A stretch of DNA of 64,000 nucleotides from a bacterium (GCA_023228085.1 JALOBW010000003.1:144190-208189); one strand, 5' to 3'; positions 1-9,988 are shown, counted from the first letter of the stretch. The notes: a model not told the origin generated them from the sequence alone. Translations and numbers: made by a program.

Positions 1-1567
1 CCGATAATGGGACATGGATAGCCATCTGGTCACCATCAAAGTCAGCGTTGAACGCAGTACATACTAGTGGGTGCAATCTAATAGCTTCACCCTCAATTAG
101 TACTGGGTGAAATCCCTGGACACCTAAACGATGAAGAGTTGGAGCTCTGTTCAATAAAACAACCTTGTCTTTTACAACCTCTTCTAGTGCAGCCCAGACT
201 TCATCCACTTCTTCTTCAATCAAGCGAGTAGCTCCCCTAACATTGTAAGCTAATTCTTTTTCAAGAATTTTCTTTATTACAAACGGTTTAAATAATTCAA
301 GTGCCATTTGTTTTGGAACACCGCACTGATCAAGATTCAAATTAGATCCAACGACGATAACACTCCTTCCCGAGTAGTCAACTCTTTTTCCAAGCAAGTT
401 TTGTCTAAATCTTCCTTGTTTTCCTTGAAGCATATCAGCTAAACTCTTCAAAAGTCTTCTTCCTCCTGTACTTGCCTGAGTAGTGGTTCCTTTTCTCATT
501 TTATTGTCAATCAAAGCATCTACTGCTTCTTGCAACATTCTCTTTTCATTTCTTACAATAACCTCTGGAGCTCCGATTTCTAGCAAGTATTTTAAACGAT
601 TGTTTCTGTTAATTACTCTTCTATACAAATCATTAAGATCCGAAGAAGCATATCTTCCGCCATCAAGTTGAACCATTGGTCTTAAATCTGGTGGCAATAC
701 TGGTAAAACGTCAATAAACATCCATTCTGGTCTTACGCCAGACTGAGCCATTTCTTTATAAAGCTTTAATCTCCTAAGAATTGTTCTTTTTTCTTCGGTT
801 GATTTTTTACCCTCAAGTTGTTCTTCTATTTTTTTGATTTCATCCTCTAGTTTTAGTCCTTTGAAGATTTCTTTAATTATTTCAGCTCCAGTACCAGCAT
901 CAAAAACCTCACCAAATTTTAAAGACAATCTGTGATACTCTAATTCGGTTAAAATTTGTAATGGCTTAATACTGCTTACTTCCTGCTTTGCTTTATCCTT
1001 TGCATCTTTTAATTCCGAAAGAGCTTCGGTTAATTTTTTCTCTTTTACTTTGTCAGAATCATTAGAGTTAGAAATATTTCCTTTGATTTCTTTTACCTTT
1101 GATTTGTGTTCATCTTCAATTTCTTCCAGAATATTGGCTTTAAGATTTTCATCTACTCTGGTGATAATATAAGAAACAAAGTAAATAACTTCTTCAACTT
1201 TATGAACTGGTAGCCCCAAAACCATACCAATTCTGGATGGCATACCTTTTAAGAACCAGATATGTGAAACTGGACTAGCCAATTTGATATGACCCATCCT
1301 TTCACGTCTAACAGATGATTTGGTGACTTCTACTCCACACCTGTCACAGATAATCCCCTTATATCTTATTCTTTTATATTTTCCACAGAAGCATTCATAA
1401 TCTTTGGTTGGTCCAAAAATCTTCTCACAGAAAAGACCATCCTTTTCGGGTCTCTGAGTTCTGTAATTAATAGTTTCTGGTTTTGTGACTTCTCCAAAAG
1501 ACCAGTTCAAAATCTCTTCTGAGGAAGCCAATTTGATTTTAATAGATTCAAGATTGGAAACAAACAT
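1..1567 (-). CDS. rpoC: DNA-directed RNA polymerase subunit beta' (N-terminal part, cut by window edge)
   Basis: This is the N-terminal third of the RNA polymerase beta' subunit; the reading frame runs off the left edge, so about 522 residues are visible. The ATG at 1567-1565 begins MFVSNLESIKIKLASSE. The zinc-binding region follows with a CxC pair (ECFCGKYKR) and CDRCGVEV. Further on are GRFRQNLLGKRVDYSGRS and, close to the edge, the catalytic Mg-binding motif NADFDGD (bases about 26-50). The gene lies 23 bp downstream of rpoB on the same strand, the usual bacterial order. The six-frame logic misses it because it has no stop in the window. Identity is certain. Confidence 0.97.
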   Translation of the reverse strand, partial: MFVSNLESIKIKLASSEEILNWSFGEVTKPETINYRTQRPEKDGLFCEKIFGPTKDYECFCGKYKRIRYKGIICDRCGVEVTKSSVRRERMGHIKLASPVSHIWFLKGMPSRIGMVLGLPVHKVEEVIYFVSYIITRVDENLKANILEEIEDEHKSKVKEIKGNISNSNDSDKVKEKKLTEALSELKDAKDKAKQEVSSIKPLQILTELEYHRLSLKFGEVFDAGTGAEIIKEIFKGLKLEDEIKKIEEQLEGKKSTEEKRTILRRLKLYKEMAQSGVRPEWMFIDVLPVLPPDLRPMVQLDGGRYASSDLNDLYRRVINRNNRLKYLLEIGAPEVIVRNEKRMLQEAVDALIDNKMRKGTTTQASTGGRRLLKSLADMLQGKQGRFRQNLLGKRVDYSGRSVIVVGSNLNLDQCGVPKQMALELFKPFVIKKILEKELAYNVRGATRLIEEEVDEVWAALEEVVKDKVVLLNRAPTLHRLGVQGFHPVLIEGEAIRLHPLVCTAFNADFDGDQMAIHVPLS

Positions 1568-1590
1568 ATTTTTTCAATGATTAGTGTTTA

Positions 1591-4500
1591 TTATTCTTCT
1601 TCCTCAATTTTTCCCTTAATAATGACATTCAAAGAGAGTGCCTTTAATTCTGCAAGCAATAAGTTAAATGCGGCAGGAATATTGGGACTCTTAATTTTCT
1701 CTCCCTTAAGAATTGATTCGTAAGTTGCTGCTCTACCCAAAACATCATCTGACTTAATAGTTAGCATCTCTTGCAAGGTGTAAGCAGCTCCATAACCCTC
1801 AAGTGCCCAAACTTCCATCTCACCAAATCTTTGACCTCCGAATTGTGCTTTTCCTCCAAGAGGTTGTTGAGTGATTAGTGAGTATGGTCCGATAGAACGC
1901 ATATGGATTTTATCTTCAACCATGTGAGCCAGCTTAAGCATGTAGATATATCCAACAGTAATTTTTTCTGGGAATGCTTCACCTGTCTCTGGATCAAATA
2001 GAGTTAACTTTCCATCCTCTGGATAACCAGCTTTCTTTAATTCTTCTCTAATATTTTCTTCCTTAGCACCCGATAGAGATGGAGTTGCAGCAAGGTATCC
2101 ATTTTTGTGAGCAGCTAATCCAAAGTGGGTTTCAAGTATCTGACCCAAGTTCATTCTTGATGCAACTGATAAAGGATTTAATATTATGTCAACTGGAGTT
2201 CCATCTTCCAAGTATGGCATTTCTTCTGGTGGTAATATCTTAGCGATAATACCTTTATTACCATGACGACCTGCCAATTTATCACCGACTTGAATTTTTC
2301 TTACTTCAGAAATTCTAACTCTAATTCTTTTGATAACTCCTGGCTCAAGTGCATAACCATCGGATCTTGAAAAAACCTTAATATCAGTAATTCTACCCCT
2401 TTTTCCATGCTCTAATCTAAGCGATGTATCTTTAACCTCTTTGGCTTTTTCTCCAAAAATTGCTCTAAGTAATCTTTCTTCTGCGCTTAAATCAGCCTCA
2501 CCTTTTGGTGAAATCTTTCCGACTAAAATATCGTTTGGTCCAACTTCAGCACCAATTCGGACGATACCTTCTTCGTCCAGGTCTCTTAGCTTGTCTTCTC
2601 CAACGTTAGGAATATCCGAAGTTGTCACCTCTGGTCCAATTTTTGTTTCTCTAACATCACAGAAAAAGTCTTCTATGTGAATTGAGGTAAAATAATCTTC
2701 TTTTACTAGTCTTTGAGATAGCACGATAGCATCTTCAAAAGTATTACCTCTCCATGAAATAAATGATACCAATAAATTTCTTCCAAGACTTAATTTACCT
2801 TCTGCGATAGAACCTCCTTCAGCCAAAATATCTCCTTTTTTGACCTCATCACCCTTGTTTGCGACTGCACGCTGGTGAAAACAAGTGTACTGGTTAGTAC
2901 GATCAAAATTTCTTAGTTTATAAACTCTTGTTTCTCCTGATTTCTTTTCTTTTATTCTAACTTCTTTCGCATCTACGTAAGTGACTTTTCCTGCTTCATC
3001 GGCAACAGTAAGTTGACCCGAATCTCTAGCGACATAAGCCTCCATTCCAGTTCCCACAAATGGTGCCTCTGGGCAAACTAATGGAACCGCTTGTCTTTGC
3101 ATATTTGATCCCATCTGAGCTCTGTTTGCATCATCATTCTGCAAGAATGGGATTAAAGAAGTTGCAACCGAACAAAATTGCTGAGGATTCACATCAACAA
3201 AATCAATCTTTTCCCTTTCAATTTCACCTGCTTCTCCTTTGATTCTGGCCTCCACTTTTTCACTCATAATTTTTCCTTTATCATCAACAGCAATACTAGC
3301 AGCAGCAATGTTGTATCTTTCTTCGGCGTTGGCGTCCAGGTAGTAGATATCTTTAGTGACTTTTCCTTTTTCTACCTTGTAGTAAGGAGTCTCCAAAAAT
3401 CCATATGGGTTTAGCCTTGAATATAATGACAAGTGCATAACCAAACCTACGTTTGGACCTTCTGGAGTTTCTATCGGACAAATTCTTCCGTAGTGTGATG
3501 GTTGAACATCTCTAACTTCAAAACCAGCTCTCTCTCTGGTTAATCCTCCAGGACCTGTTGCTGTTAGACGTCTTTTGTGTTCCAATTCTGATAATGGATT
3601 TACATTATCCATAAACTGCGAGAATTGACTAGCGGTAAAGAATTGAGTGACTTGTGCGGTAAAAGGTCTAGGATTAACGATTTGCATAGGAGATAAATTC
3701 TCAAACTCAAGAGTAGACATTCTATCCTTTGCGATTCTTACCATTCGGGACAAACCAACTCTAAGCTTGTTAGACAGAAGCTCTGATAAAGTTCTTACTC
3801 TTCTATTACCCAAGTGATCAATTTGATCTGGATTTGCATATGGATCTTTGTTTAAGCGGATAACTTCTTTTATGATAGCGATAATGTCTTCAATGGATAG
3901 TATTCTATCTTCCTTTGTGACATCTCTGTCTTTTTTTGGTTTTAATTCTGGAACTCTTGACCAAATTTTCCATCTTCCAACCTTAGATAGGTCGTAACGG
4001 TCAAAGTTGTAAAACATATTAAAAATTAATTCCCTAGCAGAATCTGGGTTTACCATTTCTCCAGAACGTAGTCTTTGGTACACTTCAAGCAAAGCTTCCT
4101 CTTGGTTTTTAGCAGGATCTCTTTTTAAAGTTTCGGAAATATAAGCCACCTCTCCATCGTCGTAGCCCATAAACATTTCTTTGATATCATTATCAGAATA
4201 TCCCCCAAGAGCCTTTAACAAAGTTGTGAAAGGGACCTTTCTTTTTCTATCAACCTTAACCATAATTGCCCCATTAGCCTCGGTTTCAAACTCAAGCCAT
4301 GACCCTCTATTAGGAATAAGCTTGGCAGCAAAACATCTTCGTCCTTTATTGATATTTAGTGGAAAAAATACACCGGGAGATCTGATAAGCTGAGAGATAA
4401 CAACTCTTTCAACCCCATTTAAAACAAAAGTTCCTCTTTCGGTTAAAAGAGGGAAATTCCCAAAAAAGATTTCTTGCTCCTGGCTTTTTTTAGTTTTAAG

Positions 4501-4779
4501 GTTAACTAATTTTACTTTTACTCTTAGTGGAGCGACATAAGAATCATTATTTTCCTTCGCATCGTACCCACAAGGATAATTGGGTTTCCCTAACTTATAA
4601 TCAGTAAAATAAAGCTCAAATTCCTTTCCAGTATAGTCTTTGACTGGAGAAATTTCAGCGAATAAATCTCTTAACTCCTCTTCCCAGAGCTGTCTTCCAC
4701 TTTCCTGTTGAAGGAAAATAAGACTTGGCAATGGATAAGAAATCTTATTCTTTGAGAAATCTTTTAGTTTATTTTTCAT
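1591..4779 (-). CDS. rpoB: DNA-directed RNA polymerase subunit beta
   Basis: This is the full-length beta subunit of RNA polymerase, about 1062 residues and shorter than proteobacterial RpoB. Visible signatures are the rifampicin-pocket region (FSQFMDNVNPLSELEHKRR then GPGGLTRERAGFEVRD), CPIETPEGPNVGL, and GRHGNKG near the C-terminus. The frame is open to an ATG at 4809. I prefer the ATG at 4779 (MKNKLKDFSKNK) because it matches the usual RpoB N-terminus, and because a promoter-like TTGTCA (4814-4819), 17 bp and TATTTT (4791-4796) would place the transcription start just before it. At the pocket the residues equivalent to E. coli S531 and L533 are both Thr. rpoC follows 23 bp later. Confidence 0.97.
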   Translation of the reverse strand: MKNKLKDFSKNKISYPLPSLIFLQQESGRQLWEEELRDLFAEISPVKDYTGKEFELYFTDYKLGKPNYPCGYDAKENNDSYVAPLRVKVKLVNLKTKKSQEQEIFFGNFPLLTERGTFVLNGVERVVISQLIRSPGVFFPLNINKGRRCFAAKLIPNRGSWLEFETEANGAIMVKVDRKRKVPFTTLLKALGGYSDNDIKEMFMGYDDGEVAYISETLKRDPAKNQEEALLEVYQRLRSGEMVNPDSARELIFNMFYNFDRYDLSKVGRWKIWSRVPELKPKKDRDVTKEDRILSIEDIIAIIKEVIRLNKDPYANPDQIDHLGNRRVRTLSELLSNKLRVGLSRMVRIAKDRMSTLEFENLSPMQIVNPRPFTAQVTQFFTASQFSQFMDNVNPLSELEHKRRLTATGPGGLTRERAGFEVRDVQPSHYGRICPIETPEGPNVGLVMHLSLYSRLNPYGFLETPYYKVEKGKVTKDIYYLDANAEERYNIAAASIAVDDKGKIMSEKVEARIKGEAGEIEREKIDFVDVNPQQFCSVATSLIPFLQNDDANRAQMGSNMQRQAVPLVCPEAPFVGTGMEAYVARDSGQLTVADEAGKVTYVDAKEVRIKEKKSGETRVYKLRNFDRTNQYTCFHQRAVANKGDEVKKGDILAEGGSIAEGKLSLGRNLLVSFISWRGNTFEDAIVLSQRLVKEDYFTSIHIEDFFCDVRETKIGPEVTTSDIPNVGEDKLRDLDEEGIVRIGAEVGPNDILVGKISPKGEADLSAEERLLRAIFGEKAKEVKDTSLRLEHGKRGRITDIKVFSRSDGYALEPGVIKRIRVRISEVRKIQVGDKLAGRHGNKGIIAKILPPEEMPYLEDGTPVDIILNPLSVASRMNLGQILETHFGLAAHKNGYLAATPSLSGAKEENIREELKKAGYPEDGKLTLFDPETGEAFPEKITVGYIYMLKLAHMVEDKIHMRSIGPYSLITQQPLGGKAQFGGQRFGEMEVWALEGYGAAYTLQEMLTIKSDDVLGRAATYESILKGEKIKSPNIPAAFNLLLAELKALSLNVIIKGKIEEEE

Positions 4780-4790
4780 ATATTTTTCTA

Positions 4791-4819
4791 AAAATACGCA
4801 CGAAGGCATTCTTTGACAA
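4791..4819 (-). promoter_or_regulatory. Putative rpoB promoter
   Basis: Read on the minus strand there is TTGTCA (4814-4819), a 17-bp spacer and TATTTT (4791-4796), then 11 nt to the ATG at 4779. The hexamers match sigma-70 consensus in part. No Shine-Dalgarno is visible, which fits a near-leaderless start. This is inferred from sequence only. Confidence 0.4.
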
Positions 4820-5293
4820 CAAAAAATACCTCAACTAATTATTGGGGTTTATGAAGGAATTAGAAACGACAAAAAGTTATCTTAGTCAAGATAAAATAAT
4901 ATATTATTCTTTTACTAATCCTAAAAACAGCTTACAATTAAAGGTACTATATCAAAAAAACTAATAAGTGTCAATACGAGCAAATTTTCCTGGTTTTGAC
5001 AAGGCTAGTAATCCACAACTGACTAGGGATTAGTAATCCGTAATTAGTCCACCTACGCCCTTCGGGCTTCTGCGAGATAAATAATTAGGGCTTGGAAGTT
5101 TACTCCGTAAACTTAAAGACATCTTTTTAGATCCCCCTCTTCATCCACCTGCGGCGAGACAGGAGAGAATGACAAATAAAAAAGGTCGGACCTTTTGGAG
5201 GTCGGACCTTTTGGAGGTCGGACCTTTTGGAGGTCGGACCTTGTCTTATATCTTATAGGATAAATTTTAAATGCTTGGAGTGCAAGTTCTAGA
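4810..5293. other. Intergenic region with interspersed repeats
   Basis: This gap of about 480 bp between rpoB and rodA holds no convincing gene. It contains TTAGTAATC-type repeats (about 5010-5045), a module CCTACGCCCTTCGGGC at 5051-5066 that recurs near 29128 and 32411, a TCCACCTGCGGCGAGAC block near 5144-5160, and four tandem AGGTCGGACCT palindromes at 5183-5243. Confidence 0.7.
5183..5243. repeat. Four tandem AGGTCGGACCT palindromes, 16-bp period
   Basis: Four copies of the 11-bp palindrome start at 5183, 5199, 5215 and 5231, separated by TTTGG. Each adjacent pair can form a strong hairpin. The array lies just downstream of rodA (minus strand) and may act as its transcription terminator. 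The same palindrome is scattered through the window. Confidence 0.85.
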
Positions 5294-6394
5294 TTATGCT
5301 TCAGTGATATACATGTTTTGCAATATACCTATTGCAATAAAACTAAATAAAAGATTACTACCTCCATAACTAACCATTGGCAATGGAATCCCTATAACTG
5401 GTAGTAAACCTAAATTCATACCTATATTTATGAACATCTGGGCAAAAATTGAAATAGCTATTCCTGACGCAAATAAGCGACAAAAATTTGAATTAGCATT
5501 TAATGCTATATGTAATATTCTTGTAAAGAAAAGCATAAACAGACCAAGTACAGCGCAAACACCAACAAATCCCATTTCTTCGGCTATTGCCGAAAAAACA
5601 AAATCCGTATGGGGTTCTGGTAAAAATCCGTATTGAGTTTGAGATCCTTTACCTATTCCCTCTCCAAAAAGTCCGCCTGCTCCAATACTAATTTTTGCTT
5701 GGTTTTGATTCCAATTACGACCCAGTGGATCTTCATGCGGTGTCACAAATCCTAATAAACGATCTTTTTGATAGTCTTTGAGTAATATATTCCACCCTAA
5801 GCACATTGTAATTGAAAAGGCTAAAAGAATAAGAATAAAGTGTCTTATTTTAATTCCAGAAATAAGTAGAATAGATAACCAAACAGTTAAGATTATAGCG
5901 ACTGAGCCAAATTCTGGATGTAAAAAAATTAATATTGCAGGAATTCCAACATATATCCCCGAATAAAGAATATGTTTAAGCTTATATAACTCCACGTGCC
6001 TACTTGAAAAGTATTTTGCCAATATTAGTATTAAAATTAATTTTGTTGGCTCTATTGGATCAAAAGAAGCAAAGCCTATCTTATACCAAGATTTGATACC
6101 TCTTATTTCTGGAAGGAAAAATACTCCTAAAAGTAGCAACACACAAATACAATAGAATATAAACATTGCAACAGGATTTTCACGAATAGTTCTATTATCA
6201 ATAAAACTAACACCAATCATTGCAGATACAGCAACAACTAAAAAGAAAATTTGTTTATAAAAATTGCTATAGTCACTATTAGTAAATTCGCTACTACTTG
6301 AACTCCAAATAGAAACTAACCCTATGATTGCAAGTAGTATTGCTGATCCAGACAAGAACCAATCAAATTTTCTAATGTGACCCAAAAAAGACAT
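5294..6394 (-). CDS. rodA: SEDS-family peptidoglycan polymerase (RodA/FtsW)
   Basis: This 366-residue polytopic membrane protein belongs to the SEDS family of peptidoglycan glycosyltransferases. Nearly its whole length alternates hydrophobic helices with short loops (about ten predicted membrane segments). The large extracytoplasmic loop has the family pattern GRNWNQNQAKISIGAGG, followed by HTDFVFSAIAEEMGFVG and the C-terminal PLPMVSYGGSNLL. These are classic RodA/FtsW signatures; RodA is preferred over FtsW because no division genes are nearby. It starts 1 nt before the end of ligA upstream, so both are probably cotranscribed. The alternative is FtsW. Confidence 0.9.
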   Translation of the reverse strand: MSFLGHIRKFDWFLSGSAILLAIIGLVSIWSSSSSEFTNSDYSNFYKQIFFLVVAVSAMIGVSFIDNRTIRENPVAMFIFYCICVLLLLGVFFLPEIRGIKSWYKIGFASFDPIEPTKLILILILAKYFSSRHVELYKLKHILYSGIYVGIPAILIFLHPEFGSVAIILTVWLSILLISGIKIRHFILILLAFSITMCLGWNILLKDYQKDRLLGFVTPHEDPLGRNWNQNQAKISIGAGGLFGEGIGKGSQTQYGFLPEPHTDFVFSAIAEEMGFVGVCAVLGLFMLFFTRILHIALNANSNFCRLFASGIAISIFAQMFINIGMNLGLLPVIGIPLPMVSYGGSNLLFSFIAIGILQNMYITEA

Positions 6395-6395
6395 A

Positions 6396-8459
6396 CTATT
6401 TAAAAAGTTTTACAAAATCCTCTTCATTTATTATTTTCACCCCCAGTTCTTTTGCTTTATCATATTTTGAACCTGGGTTTTCACCAGCAATCACATAATC
6501 GGTTTTATTGGAAACACTAGACGAAAATTCTCCACCCAAGTTAGTTATAATACTTTCAACTTCTTCTCTTTTATAATTCGGAAGAGTCCCTGTTAATACA
6601 AATTTTAGTCCCTTTAACTTATCTCCTCCTTCATCATTGCCTGAATACCACACTTTTTTCTCTTTTAGTTTATCTAAAAATTCAAGATTAGATTTATCGT
6701 GAAACCAATCAAAAATAGATTTTGCTACTATTGGTCCGATATCATGGATTTTTTCAATATTTTCAAGGGATTCTTCTTTAATTTTATGTATGTTTTTATA
6801 GATTTTTGCCAAGTCAATAGCTGTTTTTTGTCCAACGTTCCTTATCCCTAATGAGTAAATAAAACGCGATAATGGAATAATCTTTTTTCCCTGAATGGCT
6901 AAAACTAATTTCCTAGCTGATTTTTCGCCAAACCTATCAAGTAAAATAAGGTCTCCTTCTCTAAGGTCAAAGAGATCGGCAGGGTCTTTTACTAACCCCT
7001 CTTCAATAAGACGTTCAACCACTCTTCCTCCTAATCCTTCAATATTAAAGGCGCTTCTAGAAATAAAATGATTAAAGTATTTTATTTTTCTAGCAAAGCA
7101 ATTTTTATTTGGACACCTCCAAACTACTTCTGTTTCTGGCTTTACCAACTCGGTATTACATGTAGGACATTTTTTAGGCATTTTAAAATCATGCTCTTTT
7201 CCAATTCTGAATTCTGGAAAAACCTTGATTACTTCTGGAATTACGTCACCTGCCCTACCTATAACAACAGTATCTCCGATCTTAAGTCCTAGTCTCTTAA
7301 TTTCTTTTTCATTATGTAATGTTGCTCTGCTTACAATAACACCACCAACACTAACTGGTTCTAAGATGGCAACTGGTGTCATTGCTCCCGTACGCCCCAC
7401 TTGTACTGTTATATCATTCACCTTTGTTGTCACTTCTAGTAAGGGAAACTTTAAAGCAATTCCTGCCCTAGGAGCTTTCCCTATGATACCTAGTTTTTCA
7501 AAAATTTTATTATCATTTATAGATACAACAACCCCATCAACTTCGTATGGAAGTTTCTCTCTTTTTTTTTGTAGATAATAATAATGCTCAAACACTTCAT
7601 CTAAATTTTTGCAGAGTTTATTATATCTGTTATTAGTTTTGAAGCCCATTGCTTCCAATATAAGGTGTTCCTCTTCGTGTGTCTCTTGCCCCATGTCAGT
7701 CACAATACTGTACACATCCGAATCTAAGTGTCTTGCTGCGGTTATTTTTGAATCTAGTTGACGAATTGATCCAGCGGCAAGATTTCTTGGATTTGCAAAA
7801 AGTGATAATCCTTGTTTTTCTCTTTCTTTGTTTATTTCATCAAAATCAGATTTAGTAATGACTGCCTCTCCTCTAACAATTATTTCTCTAAAATTATAAT
7901 TCCTTATTTTATCTGCAACACTTTTTAATCCTTTTTTTTCAAGATTATGAATCACTTCTTCTTTTCTTTTTATCTTAAGGGGGATAGCTTCAATGGTTTT
8001 AATATTGTTAGTGACGTTTTCACCGATAATCCCATCTCCCCTAGTTGATCCGATTGTTAAAATACTATCTATATAAATAAGCTCAATCGCAAGCCCATCT
8101 AATTTTGGTTCACAATAATATTCAATTTTTTGGGCTTCGCCCTCTGATAATAGTTTTTCATTTCTGTCTTGCCAATTATCCATATCTTCTCTACTAAATG
8201 CGTCATAATATGATGTCATTCTTTTTTTGTGTTCAAACTTTTCAAAAGCATCTAAAGGTTCTCCTCCTATTCTTTGAGTCGGAGAATCTGGCGTTATTAA
8301 ATCTGGAAATTGTTGCTCTAAATCAAAAAGATCCTTTTTTAAAGAATCTAACGCCGAATCAGATATTTCTTGCTTATCAAAAACGTGGTAAAGATGTCTA
8401 TGATAATCAATAGTTTCTTTGAGCTTTTCTATTCTCTTTTTTGCCTCATCTTTTGTCAT
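6396..8459 (-). CDS. ligA: NAD-dependent DNA ligase
   Basis: This 687-residue protein seals nicks in duplex DNA using NAD. Domains in order: Ia (IDYHRHLYHVFDKQEIS), the adenylation domain with the nucleotidyl-acceptor Lys119 in EPKLDGLAIE, the OB fold, a four-cysteine zinc finger (CPTCNTEL and CPNKNC), helix-hairpin-helix repeats (FNIEGLGGRVVERLIEEG) and a C-terminal BRCT domain (LKGLKFVLTGTLPNYKREEV). Length is normal for LigA. It is separated from rodA by 1 nt and from the last pilin-like gene by 4 nt, so the pilus, ligA and rodA genes may share a transcript. Confidence 0.98.
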   Translation of the reverse strand: MTKDEAKKRIEKLKETIDYHRHLYHVFDKQEISDSALDSLKKDLFDLEQQFPDLITPDSPTQRIGGEPLDAFEKFEHKKRMTSYYDAFSREDMDNWQDRNEKLLSEGEAQKIEYYCEPKLDGLAIELIYIDSILTIGSTRGDGIIGENVTNNIKTIEAIPLKIKRKEEVIHNLEKKGLKSVADKIRNYNFREIIVRGEAVITKSDFDEINKEREKQGLSLFANPRNLAAGSIRQLDSKITAARHLDSDVYSIVTDMGQETHEEEHLILEAMGFKTNNRYNKLCKNLDEVFEHYYYLQKKREKLPYEVDGVVVSINDNKIFEKLGIIGKAPRAGIALKFPLLEVTTKVNDITVQVGRTGAMTPVAILEPVSVGGVIVSRATLHNEKEIKRLGLKIGDTVVIGRAGDVIPEVIKVFPEFRIGKEHDFKMPKKCPTCNTELVKPETEVVWRCPNKNCFARKIKYFNHFISRSAFNIEGLGGRVVERLIEEGLVKDPADLFDLREGDLILLDRFGEKSARKLVLAIQGKKIIPLSRFIYSLGIRNVGQKTAIDLAKIYKNIHKIKEESLENIEKIHDIGPIVAKSIFDWFHDKSNLEFLDKLKEKKVWYSGNDEGGDKLKGLKFVLTGTLPNYKREEVESIITNLGGEFSSSVSNKTDYVIAGENPGSKYDKAKELGVKIINEEDFVKLFK

Positions 8460-8463
8460 ACTT

Positions 8464-8823
8464 TTACCATTTTACTTCCATAATCCTTCTAGCATTTGTT
8501 TTGTATTTTCCTTCCGAAGAAAAAGACGTACCAGTGTTTGGACAATCAGAACCAGTTAAAGTTATTGTATAGGTGTAATTGGTATCGCCTGAAACATTTC
8601 CCGGACTAGTAAAAACGCAACTATTTTTAGTTGAATAAAGTGCTGCCTCAATGCCAGAATCTGCAACATGAAATGCTCTTACTCCATCACCAAGACTGCC
8701 AGTCATTTTTGACGCTGTAATAATTATACTAGAAATATTTAAAGAAACAGAAAGAAGTATTCCTAAAATAACTAAAACTAAATATATTGAAAATCCTTTT
8801 TGGTTTTGATAATCTTTTTTCAT
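8464..8823 (-). CDS. Minor prepilin-like protein (PilX/GspK type)
   Basis: This 119-residue protein starts with a prepilin leader ending in QNQKG, followed by FSIYLVLVILGILLSVSLN, a hydrophobic helix. Unlike the neighbouring pilins it has no Glu at position +5, which is typical of tip-complex PilX/GspK proteins. The rest is a short globular domain with two cysteines (SCVF and DCPN) that could form a disulfide. It is the last pilin gene of the pilus locus, 3 nt after the PilW-like gene. Role as a pilus-tip or priming component is inferred from position and leader. Confidence 0.7.
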   Translation of the reverse strand: MKKDYQNQKGFSIYLVLVILGILLSVSLNISSIIITASKMTGSLGDGVRAFHVADSGIEAALYSTKNSCVFTSPGNVSGDTNYTYTITLTGSDCPNTGTSFSSEGKYKTNARRIMEVKW

Positions 8824-8826
8824 ATT

Positions 8827-9453
8827 TTATTCAATGGTATTTAGATTTCTTTGAGATAGAGTTGTTTGGACCTTTATTTCTGGAATTGGTGTAATTTGTC
8901 TACCCGTTGGAAGTATGTCTATATTGATTGTGACCATTGGCTGTTTGTAATCAGTTCTGTTCCTATTTTGGGCTATGAATTTTAAGCTAGAAACTTTTAC
9001 CTGCCCTGATGTAATTTCGGTTCCTGAGGTAGGGAAATTTGAAGCAGAAGTATCACTTGATTTAAACTCATAAATCTTTTCTCCTACTAACTGAAACCTC
9101 CTGCAGCAATACATCCCCGCTCCCCCACCAGCCATTGGATCGTAGCTTAAAAAAGTAATTTGATTTGGATTACTGACAGTATCGCTGTAATTTGCATTTA
9201 GTGTTCCTGTACAGGCTCCATTTCCCCCTGTGGCATCATCAACTCTCGCTAGTCTAATTGCTCGTCCCATATAATCTATAGCAAAATTAGCTTCATTCAT
9301 AATAGCTTGATGTTGAAGAATTACTGCCTGAGTATTAACAGTAGAGGTAAAAATAGCCATAAGAGCTGCGGCAATAATACCAAAAATAGCGAAAGAAACT
9401 AATACCTCCACAAGCGACAAACCTTTTTGTTTTTGATAATTTTTTAATTGCAT
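8827..9453 (-). CDS. Minor prepilin, PilW/PulJ-like
   Basis: The start is the ATG at 9453 (MQLKNYQKQKG), preceded by GGAG on the minus strand; the frame is open further upstream, but that part would overlap the preceding gene. The class III leader ends in KG, followed by LSLVEVLVSFAIFGIIAAAL with Glu at +5. The globular part has a cysteine pair MYCCRR. The 208-residue length suits a minor pseudopilin of the PilW/GspJ class. It begins 1 nt after the PilV-like gene ends, so the two are translationally coupled. Confidence 0.75.
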   Translation of the reverse strand: MQLKNYQKQKGLSLVEVLVSFAIFGIIAAALMAIFTSTVNTQAVILQHQAIMNEANFAIDYMGRAIRLARVDDATGGNGACTGTLNANYSDTVSNPNQITFLSYDPMAGGGAGMYCCRRFQLVGEKIYEFKSSDTSASNFPTSGTEITSGQVKVSSLKFIAQNRNRTDYKQPMVTINIDILPTGRQITPIPEIKVQTTLSQRNLNTIE

Positions 9454-9454
9454 A

Positions 9455-9988
9455 TTATCTCCAATTATATATATCTTGCTTAACTTCTGTAGAATAATTA
9501 TACCACGAAACTTGAACTGATATCTGAAGTTTATCCGTTGCGGGAACAATAGTTATTTTTCTTTTGTAGGGTGTCCATTTTAATGATGATATTTCAGAAC
9601 TATTTGGATAACGATATATGCCAGCGTTATCAACATATAGAAAATTTCCAGATGACCAAGAAGTTAAACCATCGGTAGTGCCATTTCCTCCTTTTTTTAA
9701 ATAATCTATTTCGCATCCACTACTACATGCAGTTAAACCTGCATCCCAGCTGGCGCTACAAGGAGGAGTTTCACAAATCCAATTACTGTCTCTCATATTT
9801 TTTATAATTTCCACACCCTCTTCAGCCAAAAGAGCGGCTTCATAAGCTTCCTTTTCTTGTTTTGTTTGATGATTATACTTACTATTTAATCCAAACATAC
9901 TTACCAAAGCAAAAGCGATTATAAAAACAGAAACCAACATTTCTACTAACGAAAACCCTTTTTGATTTTTGATAATAATTCTTTTCAT
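9455..9988 (-). CDS. Minor prepilin, PilV/GspI-like
   Basis: This 177-residue protein has the leader MKRIIIKNQKG, then FSLVEMLVSVFIIAFALVSM with Glu at +5, as needed by prepilin peptidase (PilD, encoded just upstream). The periplasmic domain has several Cys residues (CETPPCSASW and CSSGCEID), likely disulfide-bonded. It lies third in a row of four minor pilin genes. The PilV/GspI assignment rests on order and leader only. Confidence 0.75.
   Translation of the reverse strand: MKRIIIKNQKGFSLVEMLVSVFIIAFALVSMFGLNSKYNHQTKQEKEAYEAALLAEEGVEIIKNMRDSNWICETPPCSASWDAGLTACSSGCEIDYLKKGGNGTTDGLTSWSSGNFLYVDNAGIYRYPNSSEISSLKWTPYKRKITIVPATDKLQISVQVSWYNYSTEVKQDIYNWR

Noticed and set aside
5183..5243. Possible CRISPR array in the 16-bp tandem palindromes
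   Set aside because: Period is 16 bp, spacers are identical 5-mers and no cas gene is in the window.
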